Source: Ophiobolus disseminans (lineage: Eukaryota > Ascomycota > Dothideomycetes > Pleosporales > Phaeosphaeriaceae). From it: DNA of 64,000 bases. The translations under genes were made by a program, and so were the position numbers. Below are positions 31,631 to 42,900 of this stretch, one piece after another. The notes under the pieces were generated by a model, which was not told the DNA's origin, did no database searches, and saw only the letters and a list, made by a program, of their open reading frames with translations. Where the stretch lies: NCBI GenBank assembly GCA_010093685.1, contig MU006227.1, positions 746,154 to 810,153 on the forward strand, given 5' to 3'. Position 1 is the stretch's first letter. Every line of letters begins with the position of its first letter.

Positions 31631-32360
31631 ATGACGTTTGTGGACCAGAGTGCCACAGGCGCGACGAATTTCGGATTGCGTGCGACGGCAGCGGCTTTCA
31701 TTCCTCCGGCGAGAGAGGACAAGAGTAAACCCAGTGGTTCTGTAGCATCTTCAAAGCTAACAGATTCAAGTTGACTAAAAGGAGCAAAGTCTCACGATAC
31801 ACAGAAAGCAGTCCATTAGGAAAGAAAGATCCTACAAGCGCGCCTTCGACGGTGGGAAGAGAAGCAAAGCCACGAGACCCTCGAAGCCTCCCATAGCTAC
31901 GACCGAAGTCTTGGAGAAGGAGCGCGTCACCAAAAACTCCATCGAATGCGCATTCAGTATCAAGCACAGCTGCACCATCGCATGCTGCACCAACCTTACC
32001 TCCGACTCACCCTGCCTCATTTGCACCGACCTGCAGACTATCCTAACCCAAGAAACCGCCACTCAACAAAACGAGATCGCCGCCCTCCGCACACACATTA
32101 CCCAACTCGAGCAAGAAACACCGAAAGAAAGATACAAGCGCCTTTGCGCTGAGAAGAACGCGCGGATCGGATAGCTGAAAACCGAGGTAGAGAGAGTTGA
32201 AAGGGAAGACCAACAGACGCAAAAGGAGGTCAAGGAAGGTGAGAAAAAACTGGCGATGATCAAGATGGCGATGCAGAAATATCTTCATGAAGGAGGCGAA
32301 GCAGAAGAAGGCGAAGAAGACTTTGAGCGTGATAGAAGGAGAGGGACGTACGGCGAGTAA
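31631..32360 (+). pseudogene. Cys-motif coiled-coil gene with in-frame TAG
   Basis: The proposed structure is exon 1 31631..31741, a 70-base intron (31742..31811, GTAGCA donor, two CTAA-type branch candidates, CAG acceptor), and exon 2 31812..32360. The frame has one internal TAG at 32172-32174. The protein has a basic N-terminus, a cysteine block CC-x8-C-x2-C followed by TDLQTILTQ, then a charged coiled coil on both sides of the stop (AEKNARIG-stop-LKTEVERVE). The same architecture is in the intact gene at 39038 (CC-x7-C-x2-C, ASISLLLAQ, then RIESLKLETKQYEAEN), and the stop aligns with a coding position there. CAG to TAG explains it. Function unknown; the N-terminal exon is tentative. Confidence 0.5.
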
Positions 32361-32469
32361 AGGGGATATCTTATAATCTGCCTTTGCTGCCTACTAAAGG
32401 AGAAACATGCGACCGAATAAGTTATGTACATGGAAATTAAACGCAGAAAAGTGCCTCAGTATTATAAGT

Positions 32470-34035
32470 TCAAAAAGCAGACTTGATCTCGGAGCCGATT
32501 GACAATAGCAGAGGTACCCACGTGAATACAATAAGAATTTGGCCAAACCCCCAATTCATCTCCGGTGTTGAGCCGTTAGCTTGATGAATAGCTTGCCCTC
32601 GAATGTAAGTGAACATTCCAAGTTGTGAAATCCCGAAGAGAATGCAGATATCGCGACATCTGTCCCTCAAAAAGAATAATGATCGGCTTCTCTGCGTTAC
32701 TTCAGTCTTACGGATAGCATGCCATACCATCAAGGTCGTCAAAGCCGCCAATCCAGCGATCGGAAGTGCAGACATTAGAATACAGACCGAAAGAACGTAA
32801 GTGCTGGCATGGTCGTAAAGGAAGTGGCTTACCTTCACGTTCAACCTAGTCCCAAACACAATGAGGGTAGGGTTATGTTGATCTCGAACTCCGCGAGACC
32901 ATATGATCCACATAACTACTATACAACACGTGTAAAGTATCACTGCGTTTAGTTGGGCCCAATGAAACTCTACGCTCCCGTGCTTCTCTTTATCCCAGAG
33001 CTTCATACGTTTAACCCACTGGTTTCTTTTGTTCGGGGTCTCCGGTGGCATCAGAGGCAGCACGACAGCTTCATCCCAGAGTTTGATCTGTTTACCACTC
33101 TGGCTTCTTTTGTCTAGGGCTTCTGGTGGCATCAGAGCCAGCACGACAGCTGGCATTGCGTATAGTGGCGGTGCCAGCGCAAGCATCGAGTTGAGATAGA
33201 AGTTGACATAGCCGAAGTTGTCGTGAAGTGAATCCGATGCAGAACGATGCAGCAAAAACGTTGCTAGGGCGGCAGAGGTAATCGAGAATCCGAGAACAGT
33301 CGCGGTGACGTAGAAATGGCGAATCGATTTCAGAAAGCAGGTCGCAAGCGGAATGCTCTCAGGCCAAAGAGCAGCTACGTGGAAGACCATCAACAAGAAC
33401 ATCCCAATGAATTGCGAAGTTAAGACCTGAGAATATCATGTTAGCGACAAAGAACTAAGTCCTACGCTTCTTCGGAGGTCTAAACTTACGCCAACGCCTG
33501 CGAGGTCGGGATCGCCGATGGATTTCAGCTCCGACTTGAACTTTTGGTTACATTCATTCCGAGCTCCATGGAAGACAGACAGATATGGCTGGGTACGAGC
33601 CGGAGTGTTATCGTACCGCTGGGTTGGATCGTGTGAATGCGCTGCTAAAAGTCGATTGATTGCGGTGGCGTTCTCGCAGAAAGGACGTTTCATTTTGCCG
33701 CCGTAGTTGCCATAATACCATTCGCGCACTTCGCAGGGCTTAGGCTGTTGGCCGTGACTGAGTGTCCACAGACTCGAGTTGATGTACTTGAACACCACAT
33801 CAGGGTCTGCTGCGCAAAAGTTTCGTGTACGGTTTTTATTGACAGCCGCTAAAATCTTGTTCAAGCCCCAACAGTCATAAGTGGGTTTGAACGAGGAAGG
33901 CGCAATGCGTTTGCGCCACTCGTTCCGAAGCTTGCATGATCCTGTTGAGGGATGTGAGGAGTTTGCGCTGGTCGCCAAGGTGGGAAGAATGCATGTGTGA
34001 GCTGTAAAATACAGAATGATTGATGAAATCCGCAT
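32470..34035 (-). CDS. Multi-pass membrane protein with signal peptide, family unknown
   Basis: Two exons (34035..33490, 33426..32470) encode 500 residues. The N-terminus is a signal peptide (MRISSIILYFTAHTCILPTL). A luminal or extracellular domain of ~160 residues follows, with several cysteines (DCWGLNK, NFCAADPD, KPCEVREW, PFCENATA, RNECNQKF) and NxT/NxS glycosylation sites. The remainder has about seven hydrophobic helices. Between two of them lies a loop with a duplicated 27-residue module (MPPEALDKRSQSGKQIKLWD and MPPETPNKRNQWVKRMKLWD). The 63-base intron (33489..33427) has GTAAGT and GCTAAC signals. The plan of a Cys-rich ectodomain plus a bundle of helices suggests a receptor- or transporter-like protein restricted to filamentous fungi; I cannot name it. 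Confidence 0.75.
32991..33155 (-). repeat. In-frame 81-base tandem duplication in membrane-protein gene
   Basis: Two diverged copies with a period of 81 bases (27 codons): the marker TCCCAGAG recurs at 32993 and 33074, and the block GGTGGCATCAGAG recurs in both. Both copies keep frame and encode the MPPE...LWD module. Confidence 0.85.
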
Positions 34036-34805
34036 GTCGAAGAGCGGCACCGTTATCGTTTGTCTTAGTGACAGAGCATCGTACACCCTTTAAGTTGAAC
34101 ATTAGTCTGGATGCTGCGTCCCTGAGGAAATGCGGCGACTATGTAAGCGCCCTGCAATTCCAGCTAAATTAATCGGCCTCCGAGAGGCGAGAATTCGTGC
34201 TACGTAAGCCTCCTATATCTGACGAGCAGGCGGCAAGAGCCACCTGTGTTATAGTTAGTGTTGGAAAATCAAAAACGCGCAAATACACTTCACCACAAAC
34301 CGTCCGTCCGTATCGAAGTATGTGCAGACCTTTAGTCTTGCGTGATTTTAGCGAACAAAGAGCTCGCGAGGCTTCGAATAGCGTGACTTGATTGGCTGTA
34401 ACGGGATTGGCCAGGGAGGTGGAGTGGTGTGTAGTTGCCTGCTTTTTCATCTAAATTTCCTCCACCCCCACAGAAAGGTCAGCCTGACTGCAGCAGGCAA
34501 AGTGCTTTGAATAGGTAGTATATCTGCGACTGCCTTAATTTAGTGCACCGCCTTAATAGGGCACCGCCCTAATCAGCACCAGGATCTTTTACCAACTTAG
34601 CATGTCATTTCCCAATCGGTGCAATGCAAGCGCCCGGAGAGGCTGTGCCTAGCCAGCCGGACATAACACACCTTTGAGGCTGAAAATGAGTCGCGAATGT
34701 TATAAAGGGGGCTTCACCTCCATAGCACACAGCCTGAGAAGTGAAAGAGCAAGCAACGACTATCCCTCTTCGATCGCAATATCCTCATTAGCATCCGGAT
34801 GGACA
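34036..34805. other. Divergent intergenic region
   Basis: A 770-base spacer between the membrane-protein gene (minus) and the lyase-like gene (plus). It includes short repeats of GCACCGCC/TTAATAGG type around 34540-34580. No gene was seen. Confidence 0.45.
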
Positions 34806-35628
34806 ATGCGCTTTCAGATCATTTTCACACTTCTCTGGCTCTCTAACAGCGCTATTTCCAAGCTCCTGGTCGATTTCAATGCCGAGCGTGGCGATGATAT
34901 ATCCAAAATTGGGCGGGTGAACCTACAACGGGACTTGGAAGAAAGACCCAAGCAGAACACAGTCGATGTTTACATCAAGGCTGGTAATGACTGGCGTGGG
35001 GTAAAGTCGGCGCATTTTCACAGAGAAAAGGACTACCGTCGGTGCGTAATACTTGCGAATCTTCTCGAGAAACATTTCGTACTCCAATACTAATGCGAAG
35101 GCTTCAAACAGTGCTGAGATGCATGTTTTGGATAAGAAGACGAAGGCCGGAGAGATTTACTACCTGACGTATAGTTTTGCACTTGGTGCGATTCCTGATA
35201 GCCTTATGGTCTGGCAGTGGAAGGAATACGAGGCCAACATCAAAGGTGGTGCGAACATTCCGCTCTCGCTTGAAGTGAAGCACAAAACAATCTCTCTGGA
35301 ATACCAAGCAGACTCGGACAGCGGACGCAAGGCCCAGTGGACAACGGATGTGAAGCCCAACACCGTCTACAACGTCGGTCTGGAAATCTTGGCGAAGAGC
35401 AGCGCTGGCCACGTTAAGCTCTACTGGAATGGAGAGCAGGTATTATTGGGCGAGAAAGATAAAAAGGAGAAAATGTTGACTGGCAACATGTTCCCTGGTA
35501 GGAGCGACCCGAAGATCGGAATCTACAGAGGTGAGGCTGTAGAGACAGACAGCTTTGTGTATCAATTCCAGATTGGAACGGAGCAGAAGGACGTTGATGG
35601 GAAGTACTTCGGAGGCGATAGGCGATGA
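34806..35628 (+). CDS. Secreted polysaccharide lyase-like protein (PL20 / heparin-lyase fold)
   Basis: Two exons (34806..35041, 35112..35628) encode 250 residues. The N-terminus is a signal peptide (MRFQIIFTLLWLSNSAIS). The body has the strand pattern of the concanavalin-A-like fold used by fungal glucuronan lyases (PL20, Polysacc_lyase-type): YYLTYSFALG, SLMVWQWKEYEANIKGGA, the LSLEVKHKTISLEYQ strand, KPNTVYNVGLEILAKSSAGH, VKLYWNGEQVLL, a TGNMFPGRSDPKIGIYRGEA block, and a C-terminal strand. The match is to my memory of the family pattern, so the exact substrate is open; it would act outside the cell on uronic-acid polymers. The 70-base intron has a GTGCGT donor and an ACTAAT branch; a second AG 10 bases earlier breaks frame. 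Confidence 0.72.
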
Positions 35629-35864
35629 AGCTCCCTGCAAGAGCGATGAAGTCTGTCGCGCGTCTTGGCAGCCTCATTAGTGTCTTCACGTCATCACCGT
35701 CAACACCGTCAACACTGCACATTGAGGAATCAACCACCTGGGCAAGAACGAAAATTGTCAATACAGTTGCATCTTCCAATGCATCCTGCCCACCATTTCA
35801 TATTACGAACTCATCATACCATTATCAATACATTCCCACACACACCCGCCGCTCTTATACCACC

Positions 35865-38510
35865 CTAATTCTTCCGCACTGCCTTCCCCTTCTTCCCGAC
35901 CATGCCCCAAGCTCCACCTTGATCTTGCTCAGGGACAAAAGCATTCGGATTAGGCACGCCAAACCCAGCTCCGGCGTTCTTAGCTGTCGAGACCTTATCA
36001 CCGTGGTACTGGATATTGGAGATGTTCATGCTGAGAGCAGCTTTCTTGTGACCAGCTGCAGGCGCTGTTCGCCCAGTAGCCTTATCAACCCATGTGAACG
36101 GCTTCTTTGGCGTTGGCTGGTTCTCTAGCCCATAAGAAGGAAGTGCCTCAGTATGACGCGAGGAATTTTGAGTCGGGCCTGGTTTGGATGTTGGGGCGGT
36201 GTCGTCTTGAGGTAGAGGGGAGAGAAGTGTGTCGAGCATCTGATGAGGTTGAGCATCTCTGGTGGCGGGCTGTGGAGCGACATCTTCGTCGTCGCTTGAC
36301 TCAGATGACTCGTTCTCCTCGGCCAGCTCGTCTGGTGGGTTCAAGGCGACGAGTTCTCGCGTGATCTCGTCGATGTCTGCGCTCACTTCGTCGATTTCCG
36401 CTTGTGTCTGGCGCTTCGCCATCTCAGTGAAGTTCAGTTGCCGGGTCCAAAACGTCTCCAAGAGCGTTAGGTCTGCGTCGTACGACTTGATCACACCCGC
36501 ACCCATCTTGGCTGGAGACATCTCTTGCACACTGTTGGCAAGTTTGCTGGCGTTGAGCACAGCGTGAGTGATCTGCTTTGCTTTGCGAAGGTCGTCGCGC
36601 TCAGCCACCGCGTCGTTGAGGTCGCCTTCAAGCTGATCGAATTCAGCTTTGAGCTGCTTGTATGCATCTTCAAAGGTCGACGACTGTTTCGCTTGGAGCT
36701 CCAAGTCTTGCAGCTCCTTCTCCAAAGCACCCTTGGCAAGAACCACATCAGCCTTCTCCCGTTCCAGATTACGAGCAGCCTTCTCCAATCCCTCAACCCG
36801 AGCAGTAGCGTCCTTATATAATCGAAATTTGGCCTCAGCATCATCAACCAGGGCTGTGTAATGCTCTTTCTGCGCGCTCAGCGCCTCTTTCTTATCGTTC
36901 TTGTGGTCCGAGAGCATGTGGTCAAGTCGCTCGCGCTGTGAGAGCTGGAGGGTTTTTATATTGGTCGTTGCTTTCACGCTGTCATCATGCAGCTCTTTCT
37001 GAAGCTTTTCAACTGTCTCTTCGGCAACATGGAGACTTTCATTGATTACCTTCAGCTCTGCTTCTAAGCCCAACGTCGTAAGTCGCAGTTGATTGATGGT
37101 ACCGTTTTTCGTCTCCAGTTCGGCTGCTGAAGCGCTACTCGCCCTCTGCTTTCTCCCGTAGTGCTCTAGGACACCATTAAGAGAAGTGAGCAGACGCGTC
37201 ATAAGTGTACCCCTTAAACGTTCCACAAACCGATAATTGTTTGCCACTCTGCGCTTCAGGTTACTTATCTGCTTCGAGATCTCGCCATACCTTCGCTCAT
37301 ATTTTTGATCGAATTCTCGCTCAATTTCTGTGAAATATAGCTTGTTATTGACCGACGAATGAAGCTTTGCATACTGTTCGCGCATTTCCGCCGCGTCTTT
37401 CTCGAGCTTAGCAATCTTGGCAAGATTCTGAGAAGTGGTCTCGGTATTGCTCACAACCCTATCTGTGAACGTCACAAAGGATTTGTAGAGTTCGTCGAAT
37501 TGATGTGAGTTTGCGAACATCTCCTCATCGAGGTGTAGGACTTTCTGTGCCCACGATTTGAAGTCATCGGCTGAATGAATGTCCGGTATGCCATGAGGCT
37601 TGCTTGATGGTTTGTCGTCCTGAGCTTGAGACGCATTTTGTTCAACGTATTCTTTGAACGTCGGGGTTATGGGAGTGCCGAGAGGAGACTTGTTCGGGCC
37701 CTCGTCGTGACCAAATCGGCGTTTCGCAGGTGATGGCTCAGCAGCCACATGATCCTCAGGCGGTTTTAGGTACCCATACTGAACCTTCGGAGACAGTGGA
37801 GCATCCTCGGTGGTAGCTTGTTTCGACATGGTTCCTTTAGTAGAGAATGGAAGAGGGCCGAGAGTCTCGACAGTAGCTTCCCCTGGTACAACTTCAGGCT
37901 TAACAGACATGGGTGGGAAAGCGGTGGAAGCTTTGGTGTCTGGGCTTGCTACGAACAAACTGGGCGGGCCTTTGCCACGGGGAAGCGAAACATTTCTAGA
38001 CTCCCAATACTTTTCATAGCGAGCGACGGCATTGAGGTGGTTGGTCTGCGTAGTAAAAACGCTCGGTGTGTTGATGTGGTAGGTCTGCGCAGCGTATGCG
38101 TTCGGTGTATTGTAAGCCGTAAAGTCTCGACTAGGAAAGGTTGCTTGCGATGGAAACGAAAGGTTCCTTGGCGCGGGAAAGCCAAAGGTGAATCCTGGCG
38201 GACTTTGATATGGGTACCGCTGCTCATCGGTGCTGTCGAACTTTGGGGCCGGCCGCCGCTTGTCAGGATGGGACACGCGTGGACGTTCGAGCTCTTCTCC
38301 GGCCTTGTTCTGCTCAGCCCCGGAGACGTGCAACGCCTCCTCGAGCTTCTGACCCAGCGCCTCCATCGTCACATCCGGCTGTGAGCGTCGCGGCGGGCTT
38401 GGAGGATCTGGGGGCCAAGACCCATTCACTGCCATGGAGTCGGAGCTCGAGGCCTCTGAATCTGGATAACTGCCCGGCATGAAGAACCCGCACTTGAAGT
38501 AGCCACACAT
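35865..38510 (-). CDS. Large coiled-coil protein, family unknown
   Basis: An intronless frame of 881 residues from the first true ATG (38510). The start MCGYFKCGFFMPG is Cys/aromatic-rich and could be lipid-modified or bind metal. Residues ~30-370 are Pro/Ser-rich and disordered. From ~400 to ~740 there is a near-continuous coiled coil with two halves: an AKLHSSVNNKLYFTEIEREF region with KISKQISNLKRRV-like heptads, then LEKELQDLELQAKQSS and KQLKAEFDQLEGDLNDAV. The tail is acidic (SSESSDDED), then Pro/Thr-rich, ending in a Lys-rich KKGKAVRKN. A structural or scaffold role is likely; I do not recognise the family. It is divergent from the Cys-motif gene at 39038. Confidence 0.75.
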   Translation of the reverse strand: MCGYFKCGFFMPGSYPDSEASSSDSMAVNGSWPPDPPSPPRRSQPDVTMEALGQKLEEALHVSGAEQNKAGEELERPRVSHPDKRRPAPKFDSTDEQRYPYQSPPGFTFGFPAPRNLSFPSQATFPSRDFTAYNTPNAYAAQTYHINTPSVFTTQTNHLNAVARYEKYWESRNVSLPRGKGPPSLFVASPDTKASTAFPPMSVKPEVVPGEATVETLGPLPFSTKGTMSKQATTEDAPLSPKVQYGYLKPPEDHVAAEPSPAKRRFGHDEGPNKSPLGTPITPTFKEYVEQNASQAQDDKPSSKPHGIPDIHSADDFKSWAQKVLHLDEEMFANSHQFDELYKSFVTFTDRVVSNTETTSQNLAKIAKLEKDAAEMREQYAKLHSSVNNKLYFTEIEREFDQKYERRYGEISKQISNLKRRVANNYRFVERLRGTLMTRLLTSLNGVLEHYGRKQRASSASAAELETKNGTINQLRLTTLGLEAELKVINESLHVAEETVEKLQKELHDDSVKATTNIKTLQLSQRERLDHMLSDHKNDKKEALSAQKEHYTALVDDAEAKFRLYKDATARVEGLEKAARNLEREKADVVLAKGALEKELQDLELQAKQSSTFEDAYKQLKAEFDQLEGDLNDAVAERDDLRKAKQITHAVLNASKLANSVQEMSPAKMGAGVIKSYDADLTLLETFWTRQLNFTEMAKRQTQAEIDEVSADIDEITRELVALNPPDELAEENESSESSDDEDVAPQPATRDAQPHQMLDTLLSPLPQDDTAPTSKPGPTQNSSRHTEALPSYGLENQPTPKKPFTWVDKATGRTAPAAGHKKAALSMNISNIQYHGDKVSTAKNAGAGFGVPNPNAFVPEQDQGGAWGMVGKKGKAVRKN

Positions 38511-39037
38511 GTAGTCTCTCTCGTCCGAGGTTGGTTGATTCTGGTCGTGTTGTTGCTTATCGCCGAAGAGCGAGGAAGGAGAGGGAGTGGCGTGGAATTT
38601 CGAGATCGCCAGTATAAGCAACCGAAATATGGTCGGAGATGCCGTGTTTACTTCGGTTGAAGCTGTCGTGTGTGGTGGTTTCGTCGGTGGTTGATGGGTA
38701 GAGTTGACTCGTAAGAAGCTTAGGAAGTAAGCAGTGAAGAGAGTGGGGTGCCAGAAGGTGTGGTGTTTATGATACTTTTACAGACGCGAGCGAAACTCTA
38801 GCATATACAGTTCTAGGCAGAAAATCGCGTTGTGCCATAGCAACTATCGCATCATAACATGCGCATGCCCATTCACACTCGTGCGACCGACGCCTTTCAC
38901 CATGCGCGTCAAATGAGTGCCCTCCGCGCTTTCCCTTTCTAAAACAACCTTCTTTGCCTAATTCCAGCTCTTGACCTCCGCATCGACCGCATCAAGACTC
39001 AACAGGCGCAAAAAGCTCTAAATCACCTACCTCAACT
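38511..39037. promoter_or_regulatory. Divergent promoter between two coiled-coil genes
   Basis: A 527-base spacer between start codons at 38510 (minus) and 39038 (plus), carrying both promoters. No clear element was identified. Confidence 0.45.
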
Positions 39038-39727
39038 ATGTCCAGCAGGAAGGCGAAGAAGAACGGCGCCGTCGGGAAAATCACACCTCCCATTCCAGAC
39101 AAGGTCCTAGGAAAGAAAGTCGCGACGAACGAACCAAGCAGCAGTCTGGCAACATCTGCCAACAACAGCAAGACCGACACGCTCGCCAAAGACTTCAAGC
39201 CTAGCGGTCGGCAGAAGGGAAGTCAGAACACACCGTCTCAAGAGCCCAGCGCATCAACACCACGCACAAACGCCACAGAACAGCCCAGCACTTCAACACC
39301 CATAATCGCTGCGCAAAAGCCCACCATATCACCTCCCATCACCTGCACAATCTGCACCCGCCTCCCCCGCCCGCTTCCCTGTTGCCTCTCCCCCACCCCA
39401 CAGCCCTGCCCCTCCTGCGCCTCGATATCGCTCCTCCTTGCCCAAACCACACGGGACCCCGCCATATCGCATCTCCTCGCGCAAGCCACACCAGACCCCG
39501 CACACTTGCGCCAAGTCAAAGAAGACCGCATCGAGAGCCTGAAGCTGGAGACGAAGCAATACGAAGCCGAGAACGAGCGCCTCAAGGAGATCTTAGTGGA
39601 AAAGAAGAAGGTGCTGCAGGAGAAGCGGGATGAGCTGTACGTGAAGAAACCGGAGGGCCCGAGGATCTTGAAGAGGTTGGGAAGAGAGAGGGCGAGGAGG
39701 GAGAGGATGGGAGGTATATGGAAGTGA
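39038..39727 (+). CDS. Cys-motif coiled-coil protein, paralogue of the gene at 31631
   Basis: An intronless frame of 229 residues. The N-terminal ~100 residues are Lys/Ser/Thr/Pro-rich and disordered. Residues ~110-140 hold a cysteine block (CTICTRLPRPLPCC, then CPSC), a possible metal-binding knuckle with pattern CC-x7-C-x2-C. Next comes an imperfect repeat (LLAQTTRDPAISHLLAQATPDPA) and a charged coiled coil (VKEDRIESLKLETKQYEAEN and onward), then a basic tail. The same order of cysteine block, leucine segment and coiled coil occurs in the broken gene at 31631, so the two are likely paralogues. There is no known domain. The family looks restricted to close relatives, but that is inference. 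Confidence 0.65.
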   Translation: MSSRKAKKNGAVGKITPPIPDKVLGKKVATNEPSSSLATSANNSKTDTLAKDFKPSGRQKGSQNTPSQEPSASTPRTNATEQPSTSTPIIAAQKPTISPPITCTICTRLPRPLPCCLSPTPQPCPSCASISLLLAQTTRDPAISHLLAQATPDPAHLRQVKEDRIESLKLETKQYEAENERLKEILVEKKKVLQEKRDELYVKKPEGPRILKRLGRERARRERMGGIWK

Positions 39728-39988
39728 GGGAAATGAAGGGATGTACATTGGAATGATGGTAGCAATACACGATTCACGGTACTGTGTGATCACATGTGGC
39801 ATAGCCATCCGCGTGATGTGAACTGAAGTAACGGGCTATTGCGCTTATGGCAAAGTCAGAGGACAGAAAGAAGACACGACGTCAACACTCCGCCCTTAGC
39901 GCGCCTTAGCCGAACAGCACCACCATCATAGCAAGAACAACTTCAATATATATACAACAACCGTGCTATACTCCTATGTACTGCATGC

Positions 39989-42900
39989 CTATGCATAAAA
40001 CTTGCGATACGCATTCGTTTCCGCCCTACTCCCCTTCCCACCGCCATCTCCATCGTCAACAACTTGCCCACACCGGCCACAAGCCAACACCTTCTCCCCG
40101 CCTGCAAAGCGCACTTTAAACTCCGCGCTCCCGCAATGTTTGCAATGGACATCGCTCTCGCCTTGACTGGCTACGTCCTCCTCGCCTGCGCTGTGTCCCT
40201 GGTCACTCAGTTCGCTCGTCAACCTACTAAGCTGACTGACCTCGCTGACGCGGGGATCAAGGTTTGGGCGGTCGTTCAAGTTAGCCGAGGTTTTCTGGTG
40301 GGCACTTTGCCAGAAGAGCCAGCTCTGGCCGTTGTGCACGGCCATGGGGTTATGTTGTAGAGCAAGTTGTTGGTTGGTATCGGAGTGGGTTCGCTCTGGT
40401 CCTAAGATTTGGGGTTGTGCTGAATCTTCCGAGTGCGTCGTGCGGTCTATCGATATGGATGTCTTAGGAGTACCTGTTAGTCCGGACCCAAGAGTCTCGT
40501 TGGTCTGCGTAGGTCGTAAGCTGGGGGAATCTGGATTTCGCACGGAGCTTAGGCTGAGGCGCGCCAAGGACTTGCGCGGGGAGGCGCTTCGGCGAGGGAG
40601 CGAACTGTTAGAGTCGAAACTGCCGTGAGATATGCCTTGCCGCCAGGTCATGATCCGGTCGTTTGGTGGTTGTGTTGAGACGCTGTCTCTTCGTGACCGA
40701 CTTGTCCGGCTTATGATACTGCTCGGTCGCCCAAACTTGGATCCTGCTTTCCTAACCGACCCGTTGTCCCAGGTCTCGCTCATTCGTAATCGTTTGGCAA
40801 ATGCACAGTCCTGGCGAAACACCTTGATCGCACCGGTATAGTCCGCCGTGACAATAATGTTGCCTCCACAGTGGGCAGATCGCGCAATATACGCTGGGGT
40901 CTCTGCTACTCTTTTGAAGTTCGCATCCAGAGCAGGCGTCGGTAGTGCAGATCCAGCTTCGGTGGGCGCGCGCGAGGAGATAACTGATTCCGCGCGCGAT
41001 ACCAACGTAACAGGAGGTGGGTTGCACAGATCGTAGATGGGGTCTTCAGAAGCGCTAAGCAATTTCCGGGTCTGCATGGGAGCAATTATCGTGCATGTCG
41101 TTATGGAGTTGTGCGCTTCAAACATCTCCACAGGTAGCTGGTTCCTCTTTTCGCCTTCTGGGGCTGACGTTGACCAAATGTAGGCTTTTCGATCTTCGCT
41201 GCCACATATGATGTGCCCGCTACTATCCGCAAATGCGCCTCGAATTTGACTGCAGTTGTTTTCGTGACCCCTGAGCTTGATCTCAAGGCTCTTGTCCTTG
41301 AAGTTATACACGCGCAATCTCGAGTCATTGCTCGATATCAAAAGCTTGATTTCGCCGCTTTCGCTACCAGGAGGCCAATATGTGGCCTGAATTCCCGTGA
41401 TTTTACTGCCTTTGGCGTTTTGTCCCCGAGTGGACTTGACATGCATCTGCGCCTGCCACTTGAGCTTCTCTGTGTCATAGAACATACAGAGTCCTCCCAG
41501 CGTTCCCGCTATGCACGTTTTACCATCTGGCGTGAAACTGACAGCAGTGATCATGTCTGGTACTGTCACGCTAAAAGCTACATTCTTGTCTGGGATACTC
41601 CAGAGTCGTAGTTTCGCGTCCAAAGAGCCAGCGAGGAAGAAACGGTCGTCGGTGGGGTGAAACTGAATGGACGGTACGAAGTCCGAGTGCTTGAAGATAC
41701 AGAGGTTCTCGTCGCGACTGGCATGCCATAGCCGCACTGTCTTGTCCATGGAAGATGACAACAAGAAGTTGTTCTTGCTCCAGCTTAGATCAAGAATCGT
41801 TGCGCCGTGTCCATGGTACTCGCGAAAAATCTTCTGTTGGAAGACGGGCGCACTAAGATACTGCGCCTCGCCTTCAGACGTAGTTGGATCAACCTCGGCT
41901 TGTTCATGCCATCGCCGGTCTTCTGCACTTGATATCACCACCCATACGCGGATAACTCTATCCTGGCCGCCAGCGGCAAGGTAGCGTCCATCCTTGCTGA
42001 ACTCGACCGCCCAGATTGGATTTTGTATAGCGGCTGATCCTGATTGAGGGGCTGGGTTTTGTCCGGCAGCAGGCTCGCTCTTCTTGTCTGACCCAGATCG
42101 CAACTCTTGTGCAAGAAACACACGGTCAAATTCCTTATTTTTCTTGAACTTGGTTCGAACTTTGATGTAGGCGGGCGGGTGTGGGATCTTGGGTGAGAAG
42201 CTGAGGTTGTCGACATATAGCTGGGCGTCCATGCCCTCAGGTCGAGAATCGTCAGCCTCGGTACCATTTTCGCTCGCGGTATCGGGGAGGCCTTTCTTCT
42301 TGTTGCCGCCGATGAAGCGACTCAAGAACGAGACCTTTCTGCGATCGTGGTTAGCCTAGCCTCGACAAATGCTTCGCCTCAGGCTAACGCAGTCAGACGC
42401 TGTGTCAAGCCAACCAGAGCCAAAGGGCACCGCCGACACGAAAATATGCCCGTGTTTACGAGATGCATGCGCTGAGCCGGATTGACGCCTGATCCGCATC
42501 CTGGGTGCGTATTCGTATTTGAGATGGTAGGAATGCATGCTCACTTCTTGTCTGCCTTGTATGGTCCACCATCGCGCGGCGATTCTCCACTTTGCTTCTT
42601 GTCCGCATTCGCTTCGATAGGCGAAGCCGGCGCCTGACTCGGCGTAGGCTCTGTGTTCTGTGTCCGTAGCTTGTATATAGCGGGTGATGTATTGGTTCTT
42701 TGGAGGATGTGCTGCGGGACATACGATTAGCACGCATTCATTCTGCTCCATTGCTTGCTCCATCCGGACATACTTGCGATAGCGGGTCCAGTGCCGCTTC
42801 TGATGCCCCTCTTCCGTCTACACTGGTTCGATTCTGTGTATCATTTGAGATTGCGGAGGGTGATGTGGGACTTCGAAACTTTGCGCCGAGTTTCTTGTTG

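Noticed and set aside
42356..42763. Independent minus-strand gene inside the WD40 5' region
   Set aside because: The same bases are explained by exon 3 and introns 2 and 3 of the WD40 gene with matching phases.
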